Below, piece by piece: positions 16,637 to 25,906 of a stretch of 64,000 nt of DNA; positions within the stretch are counted from its first letter, which is position 1, and each line of letters begins with the position of its first letter. Both the position numbers and the translations under genes were made by a program. The stretch is from Listeria farberi (lineage in GTDB: Bacteria; Bacillota; Bacilli; Lactobacillales; Listeriaceae). The notes under the pieces are model-generated. The model was not told where the DNA came from. It ran no database searches and worked only from the letters and a program-made list of their open reading frames with translations. The stretch is taken from assembly GCF_014229245.1 (NCBI RefSeq), contig NZ_JAARZJ010000001.1:1-64000 (forward strand), read 5' to 3'.

Positions 16637-17994
16637 TGGATCGAATTTTGAATAATAAATGGTCGATTCGGATTATAGCCTTATTACTCGCAGCCATCCT
16701 TTTTACGTCTGTTAATGCAAACAATAATAATGCCACTACTTTCTCAACAACATCATCCAGCGATACGGAGGTTATTGAGAATGTTCCAGTAAAAGTATAT
16801 TACGACAAAACGAACCTTTATATTTCAGGTGTTCCAGAAACAGTTACAGTAACGCTTTCTGGTCCTAGAAGTATTGTCCAATCTGCAAAAGCACAACAAG
16901 ATTTCACCGTATACGCAGATTTAAAAAATGCATCCATTGGAACGCAAGAAATTAAACTCCAAGTAAAAGATGTATCGGACCGGCTTAAAGTTAAAGTTAA
17001 TCCGGCAACTGTTAACGTAAATGTTCAAGAAAAAGTAACAAAAAAATTCTCTGTAGATGTAGAGTTAAGTAAATCTGTTATTGCAGATGGTTATCAAGCG
17101 GGAACGCCGATAATTGATCCTAAAAAAGTTTCCATTACAGGTGCAAAAGACACAATCGAACAAATTGCTTACGTTAAAGCGACACTTGAAAGTAATGGTA
17201 AGCATAAATCGGAATTTACCGATAAAGCGACGGTATCCGTTTTTGATAGTAACTTGAATAAGCTTGATGTAGAGGTTAGTCCGCAAGAGGTAGAAGTAAC
17301 TGTACCAGTGGAAAAAGTCGGAAAATCAGTACCAGTAAAAATTAAACAAGAAGGCTCGCCAGAAAGTGATATAGAGATTTCTAGCATGACACCAGATAAA
17401 TCAGAAGTAGTGGTGGTAGGTGATGATGCGGTCCTTGATAAAATTAAGGAAATTGAAATTCCGATTGATGTTACTAAAATAAAAGCAGATACTGTCAAAG
17501 AAATTACTGTGCCAATTCCAACAGGCGCAAAATCAGTACAACCTACGACCATTGAGGTTAAAATAAAAACCATAAAAAAGTCTGAAACAAGTAATGGGTC
17601 GACCACCTCAGATAATAATCAAAACACAGAAACAAATAATAACGATACAACGGATGATTCTGAAGCAGATGATTCTAAAACATCTAAGTCTTTTTCTAGT
17701 ATGCAAGTATATATGAGTGGTCTGAAAAATACTTTTGATGCCCAAATGATAACACCAGCAAATGGTAAAGTTTCTGTAACTATCACTGGAGAGAAAAAAG
17801 TATTAGAAGATATAACTGCAAAAGATTTAAGTGTTATTGCTAACCTTAGTAAGAGTAAAGCTGGCAATTATAGTATCCCGCTAGAATTAAACGGTTTACC
17901 AGATAACGTAGCGTATGTTATTAATCCTAAAAAAGCTGATTTCATTATTACAGAAAAAGAAGCACAAAATACAGTACCTTCCAAAAACACATAA
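16633..17994 (+). CDS. cdaR: YbbR-domain protein CdaR, regulator of CdaA
   Basis: A 453-residue protein with one N-terminal membrane helix (about residues 12-30) and a large outside part with four YbbR-type repeats (starting about residues 50, 130, 215 and 350). An Asn/Thr/Ser/Asp-rich linker at about 320-355 separates the last repeat. CdaR binds CdaA through the membrane and modulates its activity. ATG 16633 overlaps the cdaA stop (ATGA), with GGAGG 10-14 bases upstream. A second ATG follows directly at 16636. A strong terminator follows the gene. Confidence 0.9.
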   Translation: MMDRILNNKWSIRIIALLLAAILFTSVNANNNNATTFSTTSSSDTEVIENVPVKVYYDKTNLYISGVPETVTVTLSGPRSIVQSAKAQQDFTVYADLKNASIGTQEIKLQVKDVSDRLKVKVNPATVNVNVQEKVTKKFSVDVELSKSVIADGYQAGTPIIDPKKVSITGAKDTIEQIAYVKATLESNGKHKSEFTDKATVSVFDSNLNKLDVEVSPQEVEVTVPVEKVGKSVPVKIKQEGSPESDIEISSMTPDKSEVVVVGDDAVLDKIKEIEIPIDVTKIKADTVKEITVPIPTGAKSVQPTTIEVKIKTIKKSETSNGSTTSDNNQNTETNNNDTTDDSEADDSKTSKSFSSMQVYMSGLKNTFDAQMITPANGKVSVTITGEKKVLEDITAKDLSVIANLSKSKAGNYSIPLELNGLPDNVAYVINPKKADFIITEKEAQNTVPSKNT

Positions 17995-18000
17995 ACTTAA

Positions 18001-18041
18001 GGAGTGTGGGATCAGCGTGTCCCATACTCCTGCTTTTTTAC
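18001..18041 (+). terminator. Terminator between cdaR and glmM
   Basis: GGAGTGTGGGA pairs with TCCCATACTCC (one mismatch), followed by TGCTTTTTT. It should separate glmM, at least partly, from cdaAR transcription. Confidence 0.8.
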
Positions 18042-18127
18042 AAAGGTTTTATCTACATAGAATTGTTTGAAAACTGACTAATGCCAACGTTTTATTATAG
18101 AGAGATGAAATTTTTTCTTAAAAAAGG

Positions 18128-18178
18128 TATAATAACAAATGTATGGTTAAGGCTTAACAAAAATAGAACCAACATTTG
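18128..18178 (+). promoter_or_regulatory. glmM promoter and leader hairpin
   Basis: A perfect TATAAT (18128-18133) puts the start near 18139. The first bases of the message then form an imperfect 12-bp hairpin: CAAATGTATGGTT (18136-18148) with AACCAACATTTG (18167-18178), enclosing TTAAGGCTTAA. No T-run follows. The -35 is poor. Confidence 0.5.
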
Positions 18179-18248
18179 AAAAGAGCAAAATTTAAAAGAC
18201 AAACAAAAATCATTTAGATAATGAATGACTTAGAAGGAGAGTAATAAA

Positions 18249-19601
18249 ATGGGTAAATATTTTGGTACGGATGGAGTTAGAGGGGTTGCAAACTCAGAAT
18301 TAACACCAGAACTTGCATTCAGATTAGGTCGAATGGGTGGGTATGTTTTAACTCGTCACGTGGGTGAACATCCGCGTGTGCTTGTTGCTCGTGATACACG
18401 TATATCTGGAGAAATGCTTGAATCCGCTTTAATCGCAGGACTTGTTTCTGTAGGAATTGAAGTTATGCGTTTAGGTGTTATATCAACTCCTGGCGTCGCT
18501 TATTTAACTAAAGCGCAAGGAGCTTCTGCCAGCGTCATGATTTCTGCAAGCCATAATCCAGTAGATGATAATGGAATTAAGTTTTTCGGTTCGGACGGTT
18601 TTAAACTTTCTGATGATCAAGAAGAAGAAATTGAACAATTACTTGATACAGCAGAGGATACACTACCTCGTCCAAGTGGTGAAGGTCTAGGAACAGTTAG
18701 CGATTACTTTGAAGGTAAACAAAAATATATTCAATACTTAAAACAAACAATCGAGAATGACTTCAATGGTTATCATATTGCTTTGGACTGTGCAAATGGA
18801 GCAACTTCTGGCTTAGCAACACATTTATTTGCTGATTTAGATGCTGACATTAGCTCAATGGGCGCTTCTCCAAATGGCTTAAATATTAATGATGGCGTTG
18901 GATCTACACATCCGGAGGCGTTAGCTGCATTTGTTTTAGATAAAAAAGCAGATGTAGGTTTAGCTTTTGATGGCGACGGCGACCGTGTGATTGCAATTGA
19001 TGAAATCGGCCAAATTGTCGATGGAGATAAAATTATGTTTATTTGCGCGAAATACTTGCGCGAACAAGGTCTATTAAATAGTAATACGATTGTTTCCACA
19101 GTAATGAGTAACTTAGGTTTTTATAAAGGCTTAAGAGAACTTGAAATTGAAGATGTTCAAACAGCTGTTGGTGACCGTTATGTAGTAGAAGCAATGCGAG
19201 AAGGTAACTATAACCTTGGCGGAGAACAATCTGGTCATATTATTTTCCTAGATCATAATACTACTGGTGATGGCCTGCTTTCTGGAATTCAACTAATTAA
19301 CGTTATGAAAGCAACTGGGAAAAAATTATCTGAACTTGCTTCAGAAATGAAAACATTCCCACAAAAACTGGAAAATATCCGTGTAAGTGATAAGAATCAT
19401 GTAACAGATAATCCAAAAGTAAGTAAAGTAATTAGTGAAGTAGAAGCTGAAATGGCTGGTAATGGTCGTGTTCTTGTTCGTCCATCTGGTACAGAACCAT
19501 TAGTAAGAGTAATGGTGGAAGCTGCCACAAAAGAAGCAACAGACGAATATTGTGAACGTATTTCAGCGGTTGTTCGTTCAGAAATGGCACTTAACGATTA
19601 A
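18249..19601 (+). CDS. glmM: Phosphoglucosamine mutase
   Basis: A 450-residue alpha-D-phosphohexomutase that turns glucosamine 6-phosphate into glucosamine 1-phosphate for UDP-GlcNAc and hence peptidoglycan and teichoic acids. Active-site Ser101 in SASHNP carries the phosphate. The Mg-binding loop DGDGDR has its Asp residues at 241, 243 and 245. The sugar-binding loop GGEQSGH and the C-terminal phosphate-binding RPSGTEP are present. ATG 18249 with AGAAGGAGAG upstream. GlmM is known to bind and inhibit CdaA, which explains the conserved linkage. Confidence 0.97.
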   Translation: MGKYFGTDGVRGVANSELTPELAFRLGRMGGYVLTRHVGEHPRVLVARDTRISGEMLESALIAGLVSVGIEVMRLGVISTPGVAYLTKAQGASASVMISASHNPVDDNGIKFFGSDGFKLSDDQEEEIEQLLDTAEDTLPRPSGEGLGTVSDYFEGKQKYIQYLKQTIENDFNGYHIALDCANGATSGLATHLFADLDADISSMGASPNGLNINDGVGSTHPEALAAFVLDKKADVGLAFDGDGDRVIAIDEIGQIVDGDKIMFICAKYLREQGLLNSNTIVSTVMSNLGFYKGLRELEIEDVQTAVGDRYVVEAMREGNYNLGGEQSGHIIFLDHNTTGDGLLSGIQLINVMKATGKKLSELASEMKTFPQKLENIRVSDKNHVTDNPKVSKVISEVEAEMAGNGRVLVRPSGTEPLVRVMVEAATKEATDEYCERISAVVRSEMALND

Positions 19602-19613
19602 AACTACAAACAA

Positions 19614-19648
19614 AAAATCCTGATGATATAAACTTCATCAGGATTTTA
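19614..19648 (+). terminator. Bidirectional terminator of glmM and the GNAT gene
   Basis: AAAATCCTGATGA / TCATCAGGATTTT with an 8-base loop and T-rich flanks. It overlaps the last codons of the convergent gene. Confidence 0.9.
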
Positions 19649-20099
19649 TTTCTTTCGAAAGAATGATTTGATCTACGCAAGCAATACCGTTTTCGACAAT
19701 GGTTTGCCCTTTATAATGATCTATAAAATAATTTGGAACGATTTGTTGCATCCGAAAGCCGTTTTTTTGATAAAAAGCGAGTTGGTCAATACTTGAATTG
19801 CCTGTTTTAACAATGATTTCAGTAAAGTTGTTTTGTAAAGCAAAATCAAACGCTTTTTCAAGTAGTTTCTTACCAATTCCTTGATTTCTAAGTGTAGATA
19901 TAACAGTAATATTCATAATTTCAAGTTGCTTATTATTTAATGGAAGTAAACAAACGACGCCGATTGTTTTAATGGCATCATTTAATTGGAAAACGTGTGA
20001 TTTATCAAGATATTTCGCAATTTGTTCTTCACTTGGATCAGCTTCAAGTAACAATGCTATTGGAGCAGGTTGTGTTTTATCCCAAACGGTCCAGTTCAT
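19638..20099 (-). CDS. GNAT-family N-acetyltransferase
   Basis: A 153-residue acetyltransferase. The acetyl-CoA-binding motif A is visible as VISTLRNQGIGKKLLEKAFDFA (Q/RxxGxG/A type, about residues 85-105), preceded by the beta strand IGVVCLLP and followed by KTGNSSIDQLAFYQKNGF (motif B). I chose ATG 20099, with GAGGTGA seven bases upstream; a GTG at 20108 in the same frame lacks a site. The substrate is not predictable. The gene is alone, convergent with glmM. Confidence 0.8.
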   Translation of the reverse strand: MNWTVWDKTQPAPIALLLEADPSEEQIAKYLDKSHVFQLNDAIKTIGVVCLLPLNNKQLEIMNITVISTLRNQGIGKKLLEKAFDFALQNNFTEIIVKTGNSSIDQLAFYQKNGFRMQQIVPNYFIDHYKGQTIVENGIACVDQIILSKEIKS

Positions 20100-20151
20100 T
20101 TTTATCACCTCGATTTTAGATTAACATGAGGAAACATAAATAGGAAGGGAA

Positions 20152-20994
20152 GTGGGCAAATTGCCTGAAAAATTAAGAGGAATATGCGGTAGTTTGCTAA
20201 TTGCGCTAGGTGTGACACAACTATACAGCTTTGTAAGTGCTTTGGTTGGTTATTTTAGTGCAGAGAAAGATAGCTTTACATTTGTTTGGAATTATTGGGT
20301 ATTATTGATTTTTGGTTTAGCATTATTTATTGTTGGTTTTAGTTTCATTAAAAGCGAAAAATTTCGATTAGTAAGCATTATGCTAATCAGTTGCTTTGTT
20401 TTATTTCAAGTCTTTTCCGTGTATTATTACCAACTAAGAATTTTGGCGAAATTGGAATATTCGCAGCCATTTGAGTGGTCAGGAACGTTACTGGTTATCA
20501 GTAGTATTTTAGTGTTAATCACGTTATTATTTGGCCCGAAATTCGCTTTAAAAGAGGTAAGTGAAGACCAGTCTTGGAAAAATAAATGGCGTTACGCATC
20601 TGGCTTTTTCGCAATTTTTGGTGCTGTTACGGCAATCTTTGCGGCAGTAACAATTTTTAAACAACTACATTCGGATAGTATTAAAGAAGGCTATTTATTT
20701 ACAACTTCACTTGATGCTTACTTTGCTTGTTTTATAGCTGTGATTTTCTTGCTTGTAACTATACTGGCATGGCGTAAAGTCTCGCTTTTATTAATTGGAA
20801 TTCTTATGGGAGCGGCTTTCATTTTACTTACGAATTATTTATCTGTAACCAACTGGATTAATTTTGCAAAAGAAAACTTGTCGATTACATTCGGTAGTAA
20901 TGAAAGGCAAGTCTTTGGAATGCAATTTTTAATGGGAGCATCTGCTTTTCTATCTAGTATCTTTGCTTATATCGCAAAAAAGTCCTCTAAATAA
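20152..20994 (+). CDS. Polytopic membrane protein, function unknown
   Basis: A 280-residue protein with about eight hydrophobic helices and short loops. It starts at GTG 20152 after AGGAAGGGA; a TTG at 20161 is a second choice. I recognise no family motif, signal peptide or catalytic residue. It is divergent from the GNAT gene with only 52 bases between, and convergent with anrB, whose terminator it shares. The nearness to the AnrAB exporter might hint at a link, but nothing in the protein shows it. Confidence 0.7.
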   Translation: MGKLPEKLRGICGSLLIALGVTQLYSFVSALVGYFSAEKDSFTFVWNYWVLLIFGLALFIVGFSFIKSEKFRLVSIMLISCFVLFQVFSVYYYQLRILAKLEYSQPFEWSGTLLVISSILVLITLLFGPKFALKEVSEDQSWKNKWRYASGFFAIFGAVTAIFAAVTIFKQLHSDSIKEGYLFTTSLDAYFACFIAVIFLLVTILAWRKVSLLLIGILMGAAFILLTNYLSVTNWINFAKENLSITFGSNERQVFGMQFLMGASAFLSSIFAYIAKKSSK

Positions 20995-21010
20995 TTAGAG
21001 GACTTTTTTT
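20979..21010 (+). terminator. Bidirectional terminator before anrB
   Basis: AAAGTCCTCTAA / TTAGAGGACTTT with a 4-base loop and seven T, overlapping the last codons of the membrane protein gene. Confidence 0.9.
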
Positions 21011-21011
21011 A

Positions 21012-22952
21012 TTATTTTTTACCGAAAACAATGTTCGTATAGCTATTTAGAGTGACAAAGTAATACACAATGTACATTAATGTGTAGACACCGGTAGAAA
21101 TCACAACTGGTAGTGTTAAATCTAGTGCCAGCATATGTGAAAGTCCGATAAGTGCAAAACTACTGTGTGCAATTCCGATAACTAATGGAATCAAGAAGAC
21201 AACGAGTAATTGTTTAGCAAGAATTTTGCGGATGTCTTTTTTAGTAAGACCGATTTTCTTCAAGATGTCAAATGTACCGATGTCATTATATGCTTCAGTT
21301 AGTTGTTTAAAGTAGATAATACTTCCTGTCGCTGCTAGGAAAACAAAACCGATAAACATACCGATAAATAGAAGTACACCGGTTACTGTGATGATTTGTT
21401 GATAAGTAGCTGCGTAAGAAATGAGATTGCTATCTTTTGGAACTAGCGATTGCATTTTTTTATCTAAATCTTGAGCTTGTTTTGCATCTTTTACAGTGAT
21501 AGATTCAACTGTTTGAGATGGGATGCTCTTATCAGTAGCGATTTGGGCAACTTGTGCATCTGGAAGAACGAGTAAGCCCATAACAGATGCAATTGGTGAG
21601 TTTTGAACAACTGATTTAATTTCAACAGTTGGTTTGTTTGGAGAAGCTAACGTATATTTTTCGCCAAGCATTTCTTTCTGTGCTTTTTCATCATAAGTGA
21701 CAGAAAGTACCATTTGTGCTTCATTTTCTTTTAAACTAGCTGTGTTTTCTGGATTTCCTTGTTTTTTAACGAGCGCATTATACGCGGATTCAGATATAAC
21801 TGGAAAACCTTCATTTATATCATATTCTACAAAGTCTGGTCGAGTTCCTTCTGCCTTGACAGTGTAGTAAGTGCTCTTTTGTTCGTATTCTACTGGGTGA
21901 TCAGAGTCACTTTCAGCTGTTTCCACGATTTTATTATTTAGCGCTTTGTCTTTCGGAACTAGATACTCAAAACTTGATGGTGCAGAAGTGTTTGCGGATG
22001 TATTTGCTTGATAGTATATACTGCTTATCGTTCCAATAGCAGACAAGGTAGTTGCACTTAAAATAGAGATAATAATTAATGTTTTTGCATTGGATGAAAT
22101 CCTAAAGTTCAACTGAGAGGTAGAAATGATATTACTACCCTTATAAAAAATCCGTTTGTTGTTTCTTAGCTTTGTAAGTAAATATGGTAAGAAGAAGGTA
22201 ATAAACAAAGAAGTACCAATAATTACGGAAGCTAAAATGACCAGTGCTCCGATAGAAAAACCTAATTGCGCCCATAACGAATTTTTGGCATCAAGTGGTT
22301 GTCCAGCAATAAAGTACCCAAGCGCAATTAAAACTAGAGAAAGTAGCGCCAAAATAAAAGAAGGTTTCGGACTTTTTTCACGTTTTGATTCAGAATGGAA
22401 TAAGTCTAATAATGTGGTGCGATAGATAATTCGATAGCCTGTAATAGATGTAAACAAAGTAATGATAATAAAGACAATACTTGTTTGTAAAACAGCTCCC
22501 CATGAAAAGGCAAAACCGCCAATACTATCCAAATTAATTAAGTTAAGTAAGATGGTTACAAAAATTTTTGAAAGAAGTGTACCAGCTAAAATACCAATTA
22601 CTAAAGCCCCGATACCCATAATGAAATTTTCATAAAATAACATCCGACCAATTTCTTTTTTTCGAAGTCCAAGCAAAGAATAAAGTCCGATTTCTTTTTT
22701 CCGTTTTCTTGTGAAAAAGTTGTTGGAATAAAGAATGAAAATTGCTACAAAAATAAGCAAAATGACAGAGGAGCTAGAAAACGCGGTCGATAACTTAGCA
22801 GATTGGTCAATTCGAGCTACGACTGACGGATCTTTTGAAAGAACAAGGAAGGTAAAATAAATCATAATGCTAAAAATCATTGATGCAAAATATAGAAAGT
22901 AATGTACGAAATTATGTCTAATATTTTTCTTCGCTAAATCAAATAACGTCAT
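21012..22952 (-). CDS. anrB: BceB-type ABC exporter permease, AnrB-like
   Basis: A 646-residue permease of the BceAB/peptide-7 exporter group. Layout: one helix, FtsX-like block of three helices (to about residue 190), further helices, a large outside domain of about 200 residues (about 310-510) that senses the antibiotic, then a final three-helix FtsX-like block. In L. monocytogenes the equivalent pair (recalled as Lmo2115-Lmo2114, AnrAB) gives resistance to nisin, bacitracin and some beta-lactams and belongs to the VirR regulon. The start ATG 22952 lies within the end of anrA (14-base overlap), with GGGGGGCG upstream. No histidine kinase or response regulator gene is adjacent, unlike many bce loci. 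Confidence 0.88.
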   Translation of the reverse strand: MTLFDLAKKNIRHNFVHYFLYFASMIFSIMIYFTFLVLSKDPSVVARIDQSAKLSTAFSSSSVILLIFVAIFILYSNNFFTRKRKKEIGLYSLLGLRKKEIGRMLFYENFIMGIGALVIGILAGTLLSKIFVTILLNLINLDSIGGFAFSWGAVLQTSIVFIIITLFTSITGYRIIYRTTLLDLFHSESKREKSPKPSFILALLSLVLIALGYFIAGQPLDAKNSLWAQLGFSIGALVILASVIIGTSLFITFFLPYLLTKLRNNKRIFYKGSNIISTSQLNFRISSNAKTLIIISILSATTLSAIGTISSIYYQANTSANTSAPSSFEYLVPKDKALNNKIVETAESDSDHPVEYEQKSTYYTVKAEGTRPDFVEYDINEGFPVISESAYNALVKKQGNPENTASLKENEAQMVLSVTYDEKAQKEMLGEKYTLASPNKPTVEIKSVVQNSPIASVMGLLVLPDAQVAQIATDKSIPSQTVESITVKDAKQAQDLDKKMQSLVPKDSNLISYAATYQQIITVTGVLLFIGMFIGFVFLAATGSIIYFKQLTEAYNDIGTFDILKKIGLTKKDIRKILAKQLLVVFLIPLVIGIAHSSFALIGLSHMLALDLTLPVVISTGVYTLMYIVYYFVTLNSYTNIVFGKK

Positions 22953-23706
22953 CTGTGTCGCCCCCCAATTTTGCAAGAACGTCTAGAATTTTTTGGAAGA
23001 ACTCCTTACGTGTTTTCGTTCCACGATAGATTTCTGTATATAACTCTCCGTCTTTAATAAATAAAATTCGTTTGCAGAAGCTAGCTGCAAATGCATCGTG
23101 TGTAACCATCATAATGGTAGCTTTATCTTGTTCATTTAAGTCACGTAAGCTTTCAAGTAAGTTGGTTGCAGATTTGGAATCAAGTGCCCCAGTTGGCTCA
23201 TCCGCAAAAATCAAACTAGGTGAAGTAATAATCGCACGTGATGCAGCTGTACGTTGTTTTTGACCACCAGAGATTTCACTTGGGTATTTATCAAGAATTT
23301 CTGTAATACCAAACTTTTCACTTATACTTGCTAATTTTTCCTCCATTTCTTTGACGGGGCGTTTCGCTAGTGCAAGTGGAAGGATAATATTTTCGCGGAT
23401 GGTAAGTGTATCTAATAAGTTATAATCTTGGAAAATAAAACCTAGTTTATCACGGCGGAAAGTAGACATTTGTTGTTCATTCATGTTTTCAAGTTCTTGT
23501 CCGGAAATCATAATTTCACCAGAAGTTGGCTTATCAATAGTAGATAAAACATTAAGTAAAGTAGACTTACCAGCTCCAGAAGGACCCATAATTCCAGTGA
23601 ATTCTCCCTCTTTAATATCAATACTGATATTTTCAAGTGCAGTATACACATTTCCTTTGCTTCCATAAATTTTTCTTACATTTTTTGCTTGTAGAACTGT
23701 CTCCAT
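22939..23706 (-). CDS. anrA: BceA-type ABC exporter ATPase, AnrA-like
   Basis: A 255-residue ATP-binding subunit of the MacB/LolD/BceA class. Walker A GPSGAGKST (about 40-48), Q-loop FIFQDYNLL, signature SGGQKQR (about 145-151), Walker B LIFADEPTGALD (about 164-175) and the switch His in MVTHD are all present. It powers AnrB for antibiotic removal or target protection at the membrane. ATG 23706 with AAGGAGAG upstream. On its strand TATAAT is visible at about 23739-23744. VirR control is known for the L. monocytogenes homologue; I could not verify a VirR box by eye. Confidence 0.9.
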   Translation of the reverse strand: METVLQAKNVRKIYGSKGNVYTALENISIDIKEGEFTGIMGPSGAGKSTLLNVLSTIDKPTSGEIMISGQELENMNEQQMSTFRRDKLGFIFQDYNLLDTLTIRENIILPLALAKRPVKEMEEKLASISEKFGITEILDKYPSEISGGQKQRTAASRAIITSPSLIFADEPTGALDSKSATNLLESLRDLNEQDKATIMMVTHDAFAASFCKRILFIKDGELYTEIYRGTKTRKEFFQKILDVLAKLGGDTDDVI

Positions 23707-23832
23707 TATTTTCTCTCCTTAAAACTAGATTCATTTATTATATGTATCATTCTATCGTTTAAAAGAGAGGCGTTCCATCGTATCAAATGACAATTACGGG
23801 AGATATCCTTACAAAATTGTTAGTTTTGTGAA

Positions 23833-23895
23833 ATAAAAAACTGGAATCCGTCTCAATAAACTTTTGAAAAAAGATTTATTAAAGAGAATTCCAGC
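23833..23895 (-). terminator. Terminator of chdC
   Basis: On the minus strand CTGGAATTC at the base and AATAAA / TTTATT inside form a long two-part hairpin, closing with GATTCCAG and seven T. It starts ten bases after the chdC stop. Confidence 0.75.
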
Positions 23896-23904
23896 TTATT
23901 TTAA

Positions 23905-24660
23905 TTAAAGGGTAAATAATTTGGAGAGGTTTTCGGATGGTAGAAGGTTTCCGATGAAGAAGGAGCCAAATTCTGCATAACGGGCACTTGCTTCATCAAA
24001 ACGCATTTCTGTCACGATGCGTTTGAATTCTAGTGCATCATCTGAAAATAAGGTAACGCCCCATTCGTAATCATCAAATCCAATAGAACCACCAATAATT
24101 TGTTGTACTTTCCCAGCATAACTTCTACCAATAAGACCGTGGTCACGGATAAGTTTTTGGCGTTCTTCCATTGGAAGCATATACCAATTATCAGCACCAT
24201 CCCGTTTTTTACTCATAGGATAGAAGCAAATGTGTTTTTTAGGTGGAAGAGTTGGATAAAGTCTCGCACGAACCCCTTTATTTTGATAAGGATCTTCGCC
24301 GCCCGCCATGTGAGATGCAAGATAGTTACTTAATTCCACAACAGATATGTAGGAATAGGTTGGTAATAAGTAGTCGGCAATGGCTAATTTATTAAAACGG
24401 TTTTCGACTTCATTTAATGCCTCTAAGGAATCACGTAAAGTAAAGAATACTAAATCCGCTTTTTGACCAAGAATGCTGTAAATGGTATGTTCACCTTCAC
24501 CGATATTTTTTGTAATTTCCATATCACTTAAAAAGTGGCTTAGCTCATTTAACATAAGTTCTTGATTTGCTGGATTTAATTCACGCCATGCTGCCCAGTC
24601 AATTGAACGAAAATCATGTAGACAAAACCATCCATCTAAAGTTTTTACTGCTTCATTCAT
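23905..24660 (-). CDS. chdC: Coproheme decarboxylase (HemQ), last enzyme of the coproporphyrin heme pathway
   Basis: A 251-residue chlorite-dismutase-family protein. It removes two carboxyl groups from coproheme, using peroxide, to give heme b. The key residues fall at the published positions of the L. monocytogenes enzyme: catalytic Tyr147 (HICFYPMS), proximal iron ligand His174 (IRDHG), Arg179 and distal Gln187. Like other Gram-positive ChdC proteins it has Gln instead of the distal Arg of true chlorite dismutases. ATG 24660 has the ribosome binding site AGGAG 8-12 bases before it. No other heme genes are near, so the step is unlinked from hemEHY. Confidence 0.96.
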   Translation of the reverse strand: MNEAVKTLDGWFCLHDFRSIDWAAWRELNPANQELMLNELSHFLSDMEITKNIGEGEHTIYSILGQKADLVFFTLRDSLEALNEVENRFNKLAIADYLLPTYSYISVVELSNYLASHMAGGEDPYQNKGVRARLYPTLPPKKHICFYPMSKKRDGADNWYMLPMEERQKLIRDHGLIGRSYAGKVQQIIGGSIGFDDYEWGVTLFSDDALEFKRIVTEMRFDEASARYAEFGSFFIGNLLPSENLSKLFTL

Positions 24661-24742
24661 TATGTATCACTCCTTGTTTAGAATATCACTAACTAAAGTG
24701 TAACATATCGGATGTGGTTCGTCCGTTTCGCTGTTTGTGAAA

Positions 24743-24973
24743 TTACGTTTCAAAAGGGCGGTACTTTTTTCGTAAACTTTGCTGACTTTCTAACCGAAGT
24801 TCAATATCCATTTTATGAAAGAGAACCATATTTCCTTTTTTTGTAAAAGGGAGTACATCGCGTTTTGCTAAGGAGAGGAGGGCTTGCTTAGATATGCCTA
24901 AGTAAGTCGCGGCTTCATTTGTAGTCAAGAAGTTTTCTTCTAGCCATTTAAAATCTATTTGTTGTTGACGCAC
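24743..24973 (-). CDS. Small helix-turn-helix protein (excisionase/MerR-like fold)
   Basis: A 76-residue protein. Residues 15-60 match the helix-turn-helix 17 / excisionase type: FLTTNEAATYLGISKQALLSL then a Lys-rich wing (KKGNMVLFHKMDIELRL). Such proteins bind DNA as small accessory or regulatory factors. ATG 24973 has AGGTG upstream (GAAAAGAGGTGAAAAG). It lies 82 bases before chdC on the same strand and may be cotranscribed with it. No phage or integrase gene is near, so a true excisionase role is unlikely. Confidence 0.75.
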   Translation of the reverse strand: MRQQQIDFKWLEENFLTTNEAATYLGISKQALLSLAKRDVLPFTKKGNMVLFHKMDIELRLESQQSLRKKYRPFET

Positions 24974-25034
24974 ATCTTTTCACCTCTTTTTCTTTAAGTG
25001 TAGAAAATATCTGGCAGAAATACAAGAGAAAACA

Positions 25035-25063
25035 TTAACAATTGCCTAAAAACAAGCTATACT
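25035..25063 (+). promoter_or_regulatory. Promoter of the nitroreductase gene
   Basis: TTAACA (25035-25040), 17 bases, TATACT (25058-25063), about 33 bases before the start codon. Confidence 0.65.
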
Positions 25064-25095
25064 TTAATTAAACCATAACTCTAGGAGGCATAAAT

Positions 25096-25827
25096 ATGAA
25101 TGACGTATTAACTTTGCTGAGAAATCATCGCTCTTTTCGAAAATATAAAAAAGGGGTGGAGATTCCAGAAGAAAAGCTCGATGCGATTATCCGAGCAGCT
25201 CAAGCAGCTCCGTCGTGGATTAACGGTCAACACTATTCTATTATTGCGATTAAAGATCAAGAACGTAAAAACAAAATGGCAGAACTTTGTGGCAATCAAC
25301 CTTACATAGCAGAATGTTCCGTTTTTCTTTGTTTCGTTGCAGACTTTCACCGCGTAAAAGTAGCGAGTGATATGCACGGTAAAAGTTTCCAAATTGCTGG
25401 GGAGGAAGATTTACTAATGGTTGCGGCAACAGATATCGGACTTTGTATGCAAAATGCTTTAACAGCTGCTGAATCGCTTGATTACGGAACGATTTGTATT
25501 GGTGGTTTGCGACGAAATATTACGGCAACCGCTGAATTCCTAAATTTGCCAGAATTCGTCATGCCAGTTGTCGGACTTTGTATCGGAGTTCCGGATGTAG
25601 AAGCTCCTGTAAAACCTCGCTTGCCGAAAGAAGCAGTTTATTTTGAAGAAACCTACCAAACGGATGTGATGCCTTTACTCGAAGCTTATGACCAAGAAAT
25701 CATTCCTTTTTCTGAGCGGGAAGGTTTTGTGTCTTATACCGAACGTTTAGCAAAATTTTATGATAAACCGTATTATCCGAATTTAACAGAACAAATAAAA
25801 GAAAGAGGCTTTTTAGACGGAAAATAA
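25096..25827 (+). CDS. FMN-dependent NADPH oxidoreductase, nitroreductase family (NfsA/FRP type)
   Basis: A 243-residue flavoprotein. The N-terminal RNHRSFRKYKKG binds the FMN phosphate, and the AAPSWINGQHYSI segment (about 37-49) lines the flavin. The family's GTICIGGLRRNI (about 134-145) and GLCIGVPD (about 157-164) are present, and a C-terminal arm closes the dimer. Such enzymes reduce nitro-aromatics, quinones or free flavin; the natural substrate is open. ATG 25096 with CTAGGAGG upstream. manA follows 79 bases later on the same strand with a possible promoter of its own (TATACT at 25852-25857). Confidence 0.85.
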   Translation: MNDVLTLLRNHRSFRKYKKGVEIPEEKLDAIIRAAQAAPSWINGQHYSIIAIKDQERKNKMAELCGNQPYIAECSVFLCFVADFHRVKVASDMHGKSFQIAGEEDLLMVAATDIGLCMQNALTAAESLDYGTICIGGLRRNITATAEFLNLPEFVMPVVGLCIGVPDVEAPVKPRLPKEAVYFEETYQTDVMPLLEAYDQEIIPFSEREGFVSYTERLAKFYDKPYYPNLTEQIKERGFLDGK

Positions 25828-25906
25828 CTAGCATCTTCGCCATTATTAGTATATACTTTTAATTGACAAAACCCAGCAAAATCGCTGGAATGGAGGTAAT
25901 TTTATA

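Noticed and set aside
24743-24973. Excisionase as a sign of a mobile element
   Set aside because: No integrase, attachment repeats or phage genes are near; the fold is also common in chromosomal regulators.
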